In this document: positions 1 through 11,473 of the stretch, one piece after another | Layout of the letters: every line of letters starts with the position of its first letter | Position numbering within the stretch: position 1 is the stretch's first letter | NCBI GenBank assembly: GCA_014529385.2 | Contig: CM043970.1 | Coordinates: 47,269,779-47,333,778, forward strand | Direction of reading: 5' to 3' | DNA length: 64,000 bases | From: Adiantum capillus-veneris | Taxonomy: Eukaryota > Streptophyta > Polypodiopsida > Polypodiales > Pteridaceae | The notes under the pieces: model-generated | The model's database searches: none | Told to the model about the DNA's origin: nothing | What the model saw: the letters and a program-made list of their open reading frames with translations, nothing else | Translations under genes and position numbers: made by a program

Positions 1-2590
1 ACAACTCTTTTCCATAGTACCCCATGCCAACACCACCACTAGCCTCTTCCTCTCGGTCATCAGAGCAGCAGCAACATCCTTAGTGCTTCCCACTTTTTTG
101 AGGCCATTGTACATACCATGTTGGAGTTTATTTTCCTGGAGTTTCTTTCATTGTTTTACCTCAATTTTTAGTTTTCAAGTTCAGTATGCTTTCATTTCTT
201 GGTGCACCACTCCCAAGACGATGAGTAGATTAGTGGCGAGCATCTGTAGCAGGGCTACATAGAGCTCAGCTTGCATGGACACCTTGGTGGACGTGCTCCA
301 AAGGACACCATTTTTTATTTCAACCACACTTAGTCCAGGTGCACAAACACTCGCGCCCAGTGTGCACACATCGACGACAAGTCAGGGTGGGGCTTAGACC
401 ACCTTGGCCAGGAAGGTAGCATTAATCAGCCAAAGTGTGGCCAGTCTGTGGTCACACCTTTTAGAGCATTCACGAGCTACCACAAAACACTTCTTTAGTG
501 GTCATTTGGACCAGCGTTGGCGGGCTAGGCCGTGCACAGTGGCCCAACTCACCAGTGGCCTTACTAGGCCACCAGTAGGGGATACTTGCAGTTGCTAGGG
601 TTACCTTGGCTAGATACTTTCAATCGGATTAGATATATGTGGTGGCTAGATATATGTGGTGGCCGGACGATGCGCCTAGCTTGTGCATATATAGAGCATG
701 TGGAAAGCATAGAGGGATAGTCTTGAGAGATTCTAGCCAGAGTTCTGGAGTTTGGTTCTAGTCTTGTACACTCTTGGGCATTTTTCTTGGAGCACTTTAC
801 CTTGATGGCCTATAGTGGGGCATGGCATGTGAGCCTTGTAGTCTTGTTGTCTAGTCGTATGGTGGTTTGCCTAGTTACATTGTGGTTTTTAGTTGTACTT
901 GCACCACTGCACTCTCCATTGCATCTCACCCTCTACATCCCCATTGTACGTTGTTGGTAGTCGTGGACTCAATAGAGTTGGCTGCATCCAGACTAGTCTT
1001 TGTACAGTCTTTTTGGTCATGTATGGGTGTTGCCTTAGAGGTCTTGTGGCTATTGTCAGTTCTTTGTTCATTGTTTACTTCAGTTCTATTTTTGTATCTT
1101 TGCACTATTGTCTGTAGATTTCAGCTAGCTTGTGATTCCACATGCATACTGCATCCAGAGCACCCCACCACTAGAGAGTACCATGTGCACCATTTCCGTA
1201 TACAATATCTAATCATAGGTAGGATAAAATGTGCTAGTGATGCCTTGATGGAAACTAGTCTTTGTGGCCCCAACATGCTACGAATCATCCTTTGGAATTT
1301 TAGTTTAGTACTCACCATTGTATGTATATTCACCTAGCAATTGGGACAAGCTATGTATATAAATCTTCTTGGTTCATAGCAAAAACAAGTAGAGGCTCAA
1401 TTCTTAGAGAAAAGAAAATTTTCCAAAGTTGTTCGAGCTTAGTAAGAAAACTAAAAATAATTGGAAGTGAGCTAACATATGTAAACAAGACGAGAGACCT
1501 TTATGTACTAGGCACAAAGAAATATAAGGATTGGAAGAGAAAGGAAGAAAAATACACGATATGGCTCTGCACAACCTTGATCATGAAAAAAGGAGTGTGG
1601 CATGCCTTTTATAACATTAGGAAAATTTTGAACTCATTTTTGGGCCTTTTAAGAGTGCCACATCATCAAAGTTGTACAAAAGAAAGCAACCCAGTAGACC
1701 CCTCTAAATATTGCTTAGAACCCCATGATATGACCTATCATTGGAAAGTTCTTGAAAAATGGATTCTAAAGAGCCAAGGTCCGACCGTGGGATAATTTTT
1801 TCTATACTGCTCCAGAATTTGTGTGGAAACACTAGTAATATGCCTATGCAATCTTGGGAGTATATATGTTCTAAACTGGGATGCGTTGGAAGGGTTAGAT
1901 ACACTAATACTTCTATTGGACTAGAATCATGCTTTCAAGATTTGTTTTTAAGAAAAATCTGGCATTGCTAATAGGGAGAAAAGCAATAATAATGTTTAAA
2001 AGAGGGCTTACTTCCATTGTGCAAGTGGTGGAATCTAACATCTAGGTTGTGGCTTTTTTGACAGCTAGGAGAATCTTGAGGACAGGTGATGGATTCAGAG
2101 TCCTTTGGTCTTTGTTGTCTGCTACTGTATTCAATCTCCACATACCCTGCAACCAAAACTCATCTCAAATATTTAGCGACTCCCGAATACTTCGACCAAT
2201 TGGTGGATATCCTCAACGAAGATATTCTATCATTTGCTTGTCCTAGAAATCCAAATCCATGAGTAATTCAACAAGATACGCGGGTTTAATCACTCTGATC
2301 AATGGTGGTTACACAGAATCCAGTTTAATTAGGATTCCCATTGGCTTACTCTATTGAAGTGTAAAAGGTATATGTCTTAATCTATAAGCAGTAAAATAAT
2401 AAGTTTTACTCATTATAAGCATTTGAAGGTTTTGTTTATCTTCATATAACAAAATTAACTTTCTGGAAAATTATAACACAAAACTTGAACTTGTGGAGAA
2501 ATTTTTGTAGCATGTGATGATTTTATCACTATTACAAAACCACTCTTTTTGTATGGCTACACATGCAAGCCTAAGATCTAAGAAGGTACA
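1..2590. other. No gene recognised
   Basis: I see no convincing coding region, RNA gene or element boundary here. The open frames are short, overlap on both strands and resemble no family I know. A short stretch near 1627-1672 resembles one near 45061-45110 (both contain a TTTTGGGCC core followed by CCACATCATC), so part of this segment may belong to a dispersed repeat. Confidence 0.4.
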
Positions 2591-2599
2591 TGTTCTTTG

Positions 2600-3446
2600 A
2601 GGAAATGCACCACCATATAGGCCCACGAATACTTTTTGAAAGATGGGTACTTGTCAAAGCATCCAAAACAAAGAAATGGGATGTCATTGATAGTTGTGAA
2701 TGATAAGGACACTCAAAAGGAGCTTATCAAAAACTTTCATGAGAGTCTTCATGATGGGCATAGAGGTGTATGGGCCATCTTTACTAAAATGAAAGAGAGG
2801 CATTGGTCAAAAGGTATGTATAAAGACGTATCTCACTTTTTGGAGTCTTGTGAAATGTGTCAAATACATTCAAATATACATCATCATGATGGGTTGGACC
2901 CTACTTATTGATTAGCCATGCATTATAAGTGGGTAGTAAATCTCGTTACAATGTTGTTGGACTTATGGCAAATGAGAAACATAGTGCTTGCACAAGGAGA
3001 CTTGACTAATCACATTGAAGGTCACACTCTAAGAAAAAAAATCATGAGAGGGATATGAAAGTTCCTCTTGGCTGATGTGATTAGCCGTTATGGCTATGTT
3101 GGGAAAATAACAATAGATAGGAGTGAGTTAGATGTCGACAAATTCAGGGAATTTTTCTCTAGGTTAAGCATTAAACTTGCTATCACTACTGCATACAATC
3201 CTTAAGGGAATGGTAAATGAAAATTGTAGGCATGATCCTATCATTAAAGCTTTGTCTAAGGCTTGCAAAGGAAAATTGGGAGAGTGGCCTAGGCCATTGC
3301 CTTATGCTTTATGGGCTGATCGTACAACTCATAGCTCAGTTACTCGTATATGCCTTTTGAGTTGTTTTTTCCTTCTTGATTCCCTCCATTTGGGTTGGAC
3401 AGAAGGACCTTTAGTTGTTGGCCTTTGGCCTTTGGTCAACCCCTAA
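2600..3446 (+). pseudogene. Ty3/gypsy chromovirus integrase relic (Tcn1-like)
   Basis: This is a decayed retrotransposon integrase. At 2636-2911 the zinc-binding part is readable: H in FHESLHD, then GHRGV, the KERHW...GMYKDV stretch and the SCEMCQ cysteines, giving an HHCC layout. The frame continues after a TGA into the catalytic core: an ARGDLT-like AQGDLTNHIEGH, then FLLADVISRYGYVGK, then the DRSEL motif carrying the second catalytic Asp. It ends in PIIKALSKACKGK and LPYALWADRTTHSSVT. The first core Asp reads Asn (WVVNL). At the third catalytic position a stop falls inside NP-GNGK. At least four in-frame stops and no flanking pol domains show a dead fragment. The DRGEL and ALWADRTTHS signatures are those I associate with Tcn1-type chromoviruses of fungi, mosses and lycophytes. 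That assignment is from memory. Confidence 0.8.
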
Positions 3447-5866
3447 CGCCCCCACACTGCCTCAATGTAAGAAGGCTTGGGATCATTTTCCATAGTACAT
3501 ATACTCCCCCAAAACATTAACCCAGAGGTATAGTTAAAGAAGGATGCTTATATATATGTGATACAGAGTGTGCAAAGCAATCAAGTGAACAAACCCTTAC
3601 TTGCAGTAGGGAGTTTATAAGGGAAAAATCCCCTCCAAGGAGATTATAAGCACTCGCTAAGTAGATAACAAGCGCTCAAAGATTCTACAACCTTTAGAAA
3701 TATATTAATCACTACTTTGAGGATGGATAAGAAGCTCTATGCATCTACTAAGCATTATGCAAGAAGGTAACAAGAATGCTCAAAGCAGGCGTTCCCCATG
3801 ATTTTTTTCGGTCATCTAAGCCCACACACAGAGGCCACAAGCCCAACATGGAGTATGCCACCAAAACCTCACCTCTCTCACTCGCTCGCTCCTCACTGGA
3901 AAGCAAGAAGAGAGAAGCACCACTAGTTACGGGTGACACTTGGTTGGTTGTCTAAGCCATGCACAGATCCCACAATCCCGACAAGCAATATGCCATCAAA
4001 ACCTCACACCTCTCCCACTTCTTGCTTGCCAAAAATAAATAAGAGAGAAGAACCACTAGTCATGGGCATTACCTAGCTCTGTTTCCCTTATTCTCTCACC
4101 AAGTAGACCTAGTTTCCTTACGCTATCTCAGTCTCTCCAACAGCAAAAGCCTACGCATCTTGCTCATTTTCTTGGCATCTTAATCTCTTTTTCAACATCC
4201 TATATGACCTCATCATGTCAATGAAAGAGGCCTTGAAATGCCAAACTTTTCCTTTTTGTGAACATTGTCAAGATTTGGGTTTTTTGCCTACTAAAGGCTT
4301 TAGTATCCATTGACAGGTGGAGGTGCAAAACAGACCCGCTGGCCTCTACACCAAGACTATGCACAATGGCCTCATCATGGGAGGTACACAATAGGGGCAT
4401 CACCTAGCTTGGAATGCGGCAGGATGCATGGTAATGGGTCAGCACATAACACAAGGAAAATATGAGAGAAGCAGAGAAAGGGAGAGGAAGAGATCATTCA
4501 AGCTTCATTAACATAGGCTTCATAAACACCATACAAACATTCACGAGAATAATTTCACATAATCAACACTTCACAAACTCATGTGTGCATGGTAACTCAA
4601 CCTTCTTGGCCATTAACAAACATATACACACACAGATACCAAAACAAACAACCATAGCCACTACTATGCCATAGTAGAATTATTCGTGCATAGAGGTGCA
4701 TACACAAGGATGTACATGTGAGAGTGTGAGTGCTAGAGGTTGATTGTGTGTCTGTTTACAAAAGAGGAGGCCTCCTTTTATAGGCTAAGAGAGTCATTAG
4801 GGGAGAGATTATGAGCAAGAGGGATTATTACAAAGTAGCCTCGATTAGGGGCATTCCCCCAATGATGAGAGGTCCATGTACCCTGCTTATTGACCAATTT
4901 CCTCCTAATTCCCTTCATCATGACTAGCTTTGTCTCTAGTTCACCTTTCATAGCTTGATCCAAGAGACTCCTTAAAATATTTGAGAGAATCTTGATAAAA
5001 TAAGAGAAAATCTAGCAATAATAGAGAGAAACCTATAAGAAATTACAAATTATGATGGGAATTATGCATAGTTAAGGAGTGATTATGAGAGAGGTCTTAG
5101 GGATTTTATGAGCTTGAGAGAGAGGAGAAAGAAGAAGAGAAAATGCAGAGGCTAATGGCTGATTTGGTAGGGATGCTCAATGTGAAAAGGGTTTGTGTGT
5201 GTGTGGAGTTGGATAATCATAATTTCTTCCACATGTGGACAGATAGGCTCCATTCTTTTTGCCATATCTTCCAAACCATAGCCCCAAAAATTATTATTTT
5301 TTAAGCGCAAAAAGTCCACCTTAACGCCTACAGCTTGGTTGTTGAGAACTTTTTAACATTTAGAATGAAAAAAACAGAGAAAAATCCCACAAAAATATGT
5401 GTTTTCCTTTTCTTTTCCTAAAGTCTTCCAGGTGGTCCCCTCTTGACACCATGTGCAAGCCTTTTGTCCACAAGTGAAGCATTCTTGCATTTGATAATAT
5501 TTTGTTGACTTCAACTCCATAATGCATAATATTCTCCTCCCTTTCACTATTGACTCTTATTCTTCACTTGTAGTGACGATCAGGTAGAATCACCATCCAA
5601 TGAAATTGTTTTGTTTTAATTGGGTTTTTTTCTACCTCTCCTTACTTTTGAGATCCAAATGTGTCAAAACCATAGCTATGTATAAAAAACAAACATATGT
5701 TTTTTTGTGATTTTCATGCATCAAGTCCCTCCTCCTCCGCGAAGCTATGAAGCCTTGCCATCAAGTCCATACCAAGGGAGAGGTGGATCAAAATTTGAAA
5801 AGAGGCCCTCATTAGTCCTCCCCCTGTACCTGATTCATTTTCAATTGAGATGGAGGAGTTTCCCTC
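3447..5866. other. No gene recognised; A/T-rich repeat debris
   Basis: This stretch lies between the chromovirus integrase relic and the Tat-type relic. It holds only short, overlapping frames. Two related passages (about 3790-3930 and 3945-4065) both contain a CATGGAGTATGCC/CAAGCAATATGCC-like core followed by ACCAAAACCTCAC, which suggests an internal duplication of about 150 bp. It may include LTR sequence of the neighbouring elements, but I could not define LTR ends. Confidence 0.3.
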
Positions 5867-6082
5867 CTAAGAAATATCCATCATAGGTGCTTGATCAAAC
5901 CTCAAAAAGTACTGCTTCAGCCTCCAACCATTGACACGTGTTTTGTGAAGCCTACCATCTGTATCCATCAGTCGGTAACTGCCATTGTTGTAGTGCTTCC
6001 TAATGATGAATGGACCATCCCATTTGGGTGAAAACTTAGTATCCTTCCTAGTGTCAAACTTGTTATTATACCTTAGGACCAC
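5867..6082 (-). pseudogene. Integrase C-terminal domain of the Tat-like relic
   Basis: The frame reads VLRYNNKFDTRKDTKF, SPKWDGPFIIRKH, then GSYRLMDTDGRLHKTRVNG and WRLKQYF. These are the G-D-x-V-L-x-Y, W-x-G-P-F and N-G-x-x-L-K positions of the Ty3/gypsy integrase C-terminal beta domain. There is no chromodomain after it, as expected for Tat and Athila types. The insertion at 6086-6781 separates it from the integrase core upstream (minus sense). It ends at a stop by 5867. Confidence 0.75.
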
Positions 6083-6085
6083 AAC

Positions 6086-6781
6086 CCCGGGGAATTCACC
6101 ATGGAAAACTTAGTGCACCACGTAAGTGCAGGGGAGGGGGGGTTTTGACCAAGTTACATAACTTGTATAAGTTAGGGGTAGGCGCCCAATAATTTATCTC
6201 CCAAACTTAAAAATAAAGGAGGGGGGTATCATATTTATGGCCGGGGGGGGGGGGGGGGGGCAAAGGGGGAACCTGACTCGGGTTGATTACTTGTAACAAT
6301 TGGTCACAATGGTGTGCACTAGAACTTGGATGAATTTAGGGAAAGTTTTTTTGCATGTCACACATCAAATTTTGCATCAAGCCGATCATAGATAATTTCT
6401 GATTTGGAGTAGGTGAAGGGTTGATTTACACCTGCTTTGGATGGGTCCAAATTGGACAAGTAGCTAGAGTGCAGGCTGATCAGGCATATAGATTGAAATT
6501 CAAACTAAGACACATTGAGGGTACATCTAGTTATCAATATAAGTGGTTCCTTAGTACGTTGCCAGTCACTTTGCTACACACTCTTTGACTAGTTTGACTT
6601 AGTTAGATCATGTGAGACCTACATTTTATATGTAAGATAGGGGTATGATAGTTTTGTTCATTGATTGTCGTATAAGCATAGAAAGGGAAGTCATATTTCC
6701 TAATATGAGTTGTATATAGGGGTTTATCAAAGTTTTCTGCTCACAGGTGGCGTCTCATTTTTTTATAGAGTGAATCCCCCC
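6086..6781. mobile_element. 696-bp nonautonomous insertion with inverted ends, nested in integrase
   Basis: This block interrupts the integrase C-terminus. The outer flanks are GGACCACAAC (6076-6085) and GGACGACAAC (6782-6791), nine of ten bases identical, as expected for an aged target-site duplication. The ends are inverted: the left starts CCCGGGGAATTCACC and the right, on the opposite strand, starts GGGGGGATTCACTC. Removing the block plus one flank rejoins the host reading so that KRYVVVLRYNNKFDT runs across the junction. A duplication of 9-10 bp suggests a Mutator-like or similar DNA element. There is no coding capacity; an 18-base G run lies at 6243-6260. Confidence 0.6.
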
Positions 6782-6948
6782 GGACGACAACATACCTTTT
6801 GGAGACCTTTTGCCTTAAGTCCCTTGTTGAAGGTAAGTTAACGTTGCTCTACATGTGTTGCATAATAGTTGATAGCATCTTCTCTATCTAGTTGAAGCCT
6901 CTCTAGATCAAGAATGTGGTTGTGAAGATGAGCATTAGGTCATTCCAT

Positions 6949-7654
6949 CTACCTAGCTAGCAACTTGATACTAGCTAATTGTACTTCAATGGGTAAAATG
7001 GCCACCTGACCATACACCAAGTGATATAGTGTGAAACCAAGGGATGTGCGAAATGAAGTGGGATAAGCCCAAAGTCCACCCATAAGATGCTTTTCCGAAT
7101 CACTTTTATGATTCTTTACCTGTTTAGTGATGATCTTCCAGATCATACTATTTACCTTTTCCACCAAACTGTTGCATTGTGGGCAGTAAGGATTTAAGAG
7201 ATGATGGAGATGCCAGGCTTCTCCATCATCTCACCTACTAGATCTCTTCTAAAACCTAGTCCCCTCTCAAAAATTATTTCAAGAGGAGTGCCAAAACGGC
7301 AAAAAATGTTTTCAAATAGAAACTTAGTCACTTCCGTGATTGTAATCCGGATGGTAGCAACTGCTTTGGCCCACCTGGTCATGTAGTCCACACCCATGAT
7401 GATATACAATTTACATGATTGGGTCCTTGGCAGAGGCCCAATGGCATCAATTCCCCATTTCCCAAATGGTCCATAAGAGATAATAGGGGTTTGTGGCTTA
7501 TATGTGACTCTCCTATCACCAACCTTCTGACACTCTTTGCATGCTTTGCACCAGCGATGCACATCTCTCTGTAAACTAGGCCACATAGACTCGGCTTGTA
7601 GAATCTTCCTATTGGTGATGTCAAGTGTAAAGTGCCCTCTACAAACATCATCAT
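6949..7654 (-). pseudogene. Integrase of the Tat-like relic (zinc finger and core)
   Basis: The frame 7586-7194 gives the CKACKECQKVG zinc-finger cysteines, then the core FGKWGIDAIGPLP with the first catalytic Asp, and YMTRWAKAVA. The second catalytic motif, normally S-D-x-G, reads IFERGLGF, so Asp is replaced by Glu. A stop and frame changes follow. The frame at 7167-6949 resumes with GLWAYPTSFRTSLGFTLYHLVYGQ and PIEVQLASIKL, the usual post-core segment. On the minus strand it then runs to about 6790, where a foreign insertion interrupts it. The protein is inactive by sequence. Confidence 0.8.
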
Positions 7655-7812
7655 GGAAACTTGAAATTATTTACGTGGTGTGTCTAGAGAGAGGTACTCA
7701 CCTAAGGATTTGATCCTTACACTTATAGTACAGGTCATCATTGATAAGGCGGTATTTTGTTGCCTTACGCATGAGCCACTGCTTTTGACCATTGGTAAGT
7801 TCGTTAGGACAC

Positions 7813-8583
7813 TCATGTTTCCAAGAAACTCATGATGTCATGCAAAGAATCACTACCTTGAAAGAGAGGTAGCTTTAATTTGATACCTCCCACTAGAACA
7901 TCTTTTAGTCTTTCTTTAGCTTCATTTTTTTCTCTAGGTACATGATGTAATTGCATAGATTGAAATTTTCTTAGAAGCTCCTTAACTTGGCATAGATAGC
8001 TTAACAAGCTATGATTTTTACAAGCCCAAATTCCTTGTACTTGTTTTATTAAAATCATGGCATCACCAAATATATGTAACCGTTGAATACCTTGTGTCAC
8101 ACACCACTCTACCCCAAGAGTTAAGGCTTCATATTATGTTGCATTGTTGGAGTGGGAATCCAAGAGATGCCCAATGGAGAATACCTTTTCCCCTTTCTCG
8201 TTGAAGATGACAATGCTCGTAGTAGCTTTTTCCATTGTCCTCTTATACGCTCCATCAAAGAAAAGAGAGTAAGCCCTCTCTATCTTAGGGACTTCCAACA
8301 CGAGTGTTACTTCTTTGTCACTTGTCTTGATATTAATCTTCTTTTCATAGTGGCGATGAGTGAGAATGCCTCCTCGACTGGCTCTTGTGGAGCTCTTCAC
8401 TTGTGTTGCGTAGTCAAACTCTTGCAACCTTGTGAGCCATTTGGAAATCCTAGAAGAAACATCCATGTGTTGCATTACATAATAAAATACTTCTTTTACG
8501 GTTAAAATTTTGAATGGTTTAGACAGTAAATAAGAGAAAAACTTGGTAGTAGCAAGCATTAATGCAAGAAACATGTGCTCCAC
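7813..8583 (-). pseudogene. RNase H plus second (archaeal-like) RNase H domain of the Tat-like relic
   Basis: The first part (8583 to about 8330) reads as the end of the conventional RNase H/connection: FSYLLSKPFKILT, then SSRISKWLTRLQEFDY. After a spacer, YSLFFDGAYKR opens a second RNase H-like domain. It continues through NN and a stop codon into the next frame (8100-7813) with GIQRLHIFGDAMILIKQVQGIW and LHHVPREKNEAKERLKDVL, which match the GDS, QxxGxW and HVxRxxNxxAD positions. GDA replaces the usual GDS. Dual RNase H is known for Tat elements and supports that classification. The region has at least one in-frame stop. Confidence 0.75.
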
Positions 8584-8805
8584 TACCGTTTATCCTTAAT
8601 TTGATGGAGTCATCATGCGACTAGAGAAGTATATAGGATGCATGAAAGAAGTTTGAGGATCCTTTTGCATGAGTACCACTCCAAGTGTGTCATTGTTCAC
8701 ACTGGGGTTTACATAAAACGGCTCATCCCACTTTGGAGGTGCAATGGTGGGAAGTGAGGCTAGAATTTGTTTTACCTCATTGAATTGTTGTTCATTTTCT
8801 TCACT

Positions 8806-9512
8806 TCAAGTGAAGATCTCTTGATGGGTAACTTGTTGTAAAGGGAGAACCACTTCAGAGAGCAGGTGAATGAACCTACTCAAATACCTCACCTTTTGAA
8901 GAAAAGAGACCAACTGCTTTGTTGTGGTGGGAGAGGGCAAATACACCAAGTCTTGAACCCCGGTCTTGAACCTTGCTTGGGTCAACTTCAATTCCCTTGG
9001 CAGAGACCACATGGCCAAGAAGAGTAACCTTGCTTTCACCAATGTGGAATTTCTCAACATTGAGTTGGCCACCCAAAGCTTGTAGCCTAGCTAGACCTTC
9101 AAAGACTTTCTCCAAATGAAGAGAGTGGGAGATATAGATACAAAAGTCATCAATATAAACGTGGATTGATTTTCCAAAGAATGGCTGAAAAACAAATGTC
9201 ACATAGCACTGAAAAGTGTCTATAGCATTGGTGAGATCAAAAGACATAACTCTGTAAGCAAAACATTCCCATGGTGTGATGAACATTGTCTTCTTTAAAT
9301 CTTCTTCAGTGATGCTAATTTGGAAGTAATATGAGCAGCCATCACATATAGAGTAGCATTCATGTCTTGCTACCTCACTAAGAATTTCATCTTGGAAAGG
9401 AAGAGGAAAATGGTCCCTCTTTGTGGTTGCATTAAGAGGCTTGTAATCAACACAAACCCTCCACCTACCATTCTTCTTTGGTGTGACTACCACTGGAGAA
9501 ACCCACTCTGAG
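8806..9512 (-). pseudogene. Reverse transcriptase of the Tat-like relic
   Basis: The frame at 9493-8876 encodes about 205 codons of a Ty3/gypsy RT. Visible motifs in order: VVTPKKNGRWRVCVDYKPLN, then FPLPFQDEIL, then ICDGCSYYFQI (motif A Asp followed by a Tyr-rich stretch), then MFITPWECFAYRVMSFDLTNA, then the active-site box VYIDDFCIYI with an intact Y-I-D-D, then LLGHVVSAKGIEVDP. The connection continues in another frame (9072-8806) with LPSPTTTKQLVSFLQKVRYLSRFI. One frameshift therefore separates palm and connection. The catalytic Asp residues survive, although FDLTNA replaces the usual FGLKNA. Confidence 0.85.
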
Positions 9513-10108
9513 TCTTCAACAAGATAGAAGAAACCTCAAACCTGCTTCCAATAGTCTCCTTAGCTCTTTTAGCAAGGCCTCTTATTGAATCACTCTTAGC
9601 CACCTGAGCTTTTGCACTATAGGTTTACTTCCCTCCTTGAGCTTAATGTGATGTTGAACTATTGTGATGCCAGTGATTTTATTATATTCATCAATGAGCA
9701 ATAAGGTAAAATTACTTACCATCAAATTTTAATCTTTGCACTTCTTCCCACACAGCTCGCTAGAGAGCATCCAGTGTAGCTTGCTTGCTTCCACCAGAGG
9801 TTGTATACATGGTGGCTCCCCTTGGTTTGATGATGATGCATTAGGTTGATCCATCTTCTTAGGGTCCTTGAGAATGACCCCCATCACTTCAATGCTAATG
9901 TCTCTTTCTTCAATCATTGTTGACTCCTCCTTTCAAGTGGTTGAAGAGTCACTACAACAAAACTCATCCCCAGAGGTTTCTAGATTTATGTCGCATTGCC
10001 GACATGTCTTCATGTCATAAAGTATTGGCTTCCTTTTGGCATCCTTTATTTGGATTATGCCTGTGTCTCAGTCCTAATTAGCTCTCATAGCCATAAACCA
10101 AGGCCTCC

Positions 10109-10378
10109 CTAGAATGATAGTATAGCCCTCCTCCTTGTGTGGCATGCCAAAGATATCCACATCCACCTCGATGTTGTGGACGCCTTTACCCTAGCTGCAT
10201 TTATAACACCAAAACATTTTACTTTTACATTATTTTCCATTTTGGCTTGGCATGGTGCCAGCCTACTCACCTCTAAACCTAAATGGTGCATCAGTTTTTC
10301 ACTCATGATGCATATTTGTGCACCACCATTGATGTAGATATTGGAGATGTGTTGCCCTTTGATGTTAGCATCCATCAC
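10109..10378 (-). pseudogene. Retroviral-type aspartic protease fragment (Tat-like element)
   Basis: The reading IYINGGAQICIMSEKLMHHLGL matches the active-site region of retrotransposon pepsin-like proteases, where the usual motif is D-G-G/S plus a hydrophobic run and LGL. Here the catalytic Asp position reads Asn (YINGGA). The segment is about 89 codons and the flap and C-terminal half are not recognisable after a frame change near LACHTRR. It sits about 600 bases upstream (minus sense) of the reverse transcriptase block of the same relic. The loss of the catalytic Asp means it would be inactive even if translated. Confidence 0.65.
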
Positions 10379-10620
10379 CGGTAGTATGTCATCTAGATTC
10401 CTCCTAGAGATAGCTATCTTTCACTTTGGTTGTCTTGTGCTAACCATCTTTTTCCATTGTCTCCTCACCCTTGGTGCTAGGTGGAGTAACCAAGACGAGG
10501 TGATTTTTGGGCCCTACACAGAGACATCTTGAACCAAATCATATGGTTTAGAAAATTCACCGAGGGAAAAATCTACAATGTCAATTTTACGTCATGACTT
10601 GGACAGATTTTTTCTATATC

Positions 10621-11107
10621 TGTTGGGGTTCTTCAACACAAACAGAACTAAAGTGTTGACAACATGTCACACACACTAAAGACAGAGTAAAACAAAGGCA
10701 AATACATTCAACTCATCAGCATTTCATTATTCACCAACTTCCGACACAGCAGACTACAGAACAAGCATGAAGCATAGAGCAAGAAACTACATAGTTGATT
10801 CATCTTGGTCCACAGAAAACTTCCATTTCAACCCCAAAATTACATTCTCGCGTGAACCAGCATGACCTTTAAATAGGAACTCCTAGCAGTTATAGCAGTT
10901 ACATCCGATTGACCAAAATCCGACTAAGTGTTGATTGATCAAAATCCAACTTATCAAAGTCTGACTGACTAAGTGTTGATTACCTAAGACATAAGTACAG
11001 TAATGGTCTGGTGCAGGGTCAACACCTGGCACAGCCCGGTGGTCGATTTCCTTGAAATCCGACTCGGATTTACAATCCCTTGATCTGCTTATTCTCCACC
11101 ACCAACA
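10621..11107 (-). repeat. 3' LTR of the Ty3/gypsy element
   Basis: The 487-bp segment starts TGTTGGGG and ends CCACCAACA, so it has the TG...CA ends and a short TGTTGG/CCAACA terminal inverted repeat expected of an LTR. On the minus strand a TATTTAAA box (10875-10868) could be the promoter core. Just outside, at 11108-11120, the minus strand reads GTGTAGAGAGTAA, a modest polypurine tract in the correct place. I found no second copy in the window, so length and ends rest on terminal structure and position alone. Confidence 0.65.
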
Positions 11108-11473
11108 TTACTCTCTACACTGGTTCAGCTTCATTCTGAGCCTCCACATCTGGCTCAGCCATACCCTGCTCTTCAACTACTAACTCAGGTGCCACTACGC
11201 CAACATGTACAGTTTCCACTGCTTCAAGCACTTCAACCTGCTGTTCAACCTGCTGATTCATCTCTGCATCATCCTTCAATTCTTGACCTTTCTCAATCTG
11301 TTCCTCCAACTGAACATCAGCCATATCCCCTTGCAATTCTTTTATCTTTAAATCCTAAGCTAATTTGAACCACATGTCTCTGTCCTTTTTGACATCCTCT
11401 AACTCCTGCAGTAATTCACCCTCATGCTCACTTACAAATCCTTGCTTCATTGTCTCATATGGATGCTTTATTG

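Larger units (their letters stand above)
5867..10378 (-). mobile_element. Decayed Ty3/gypsy element of the Tat type, antisense
   Basis: Read on the minus strand the order is protease, reverse transcriptase, RNase H, a second RNase H-like domain, integrase zinc finger, integrase core and integrase C-terminus. That is the Ty3/gypsy order. The extra RNase H-like domain starting at YSLFFDGAYKR after the end of the usual RNase H is the known hallmark of the plant Tat lineage. Every domain carries stops, frameshifts or lost catalytic residues, so the element cannot be autonomous. A 696-bp foreign insertion splits the integrase end. I could not find its LTRs, its gag, or a target-site duplication for the whole element. 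Confidence 0.8.
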
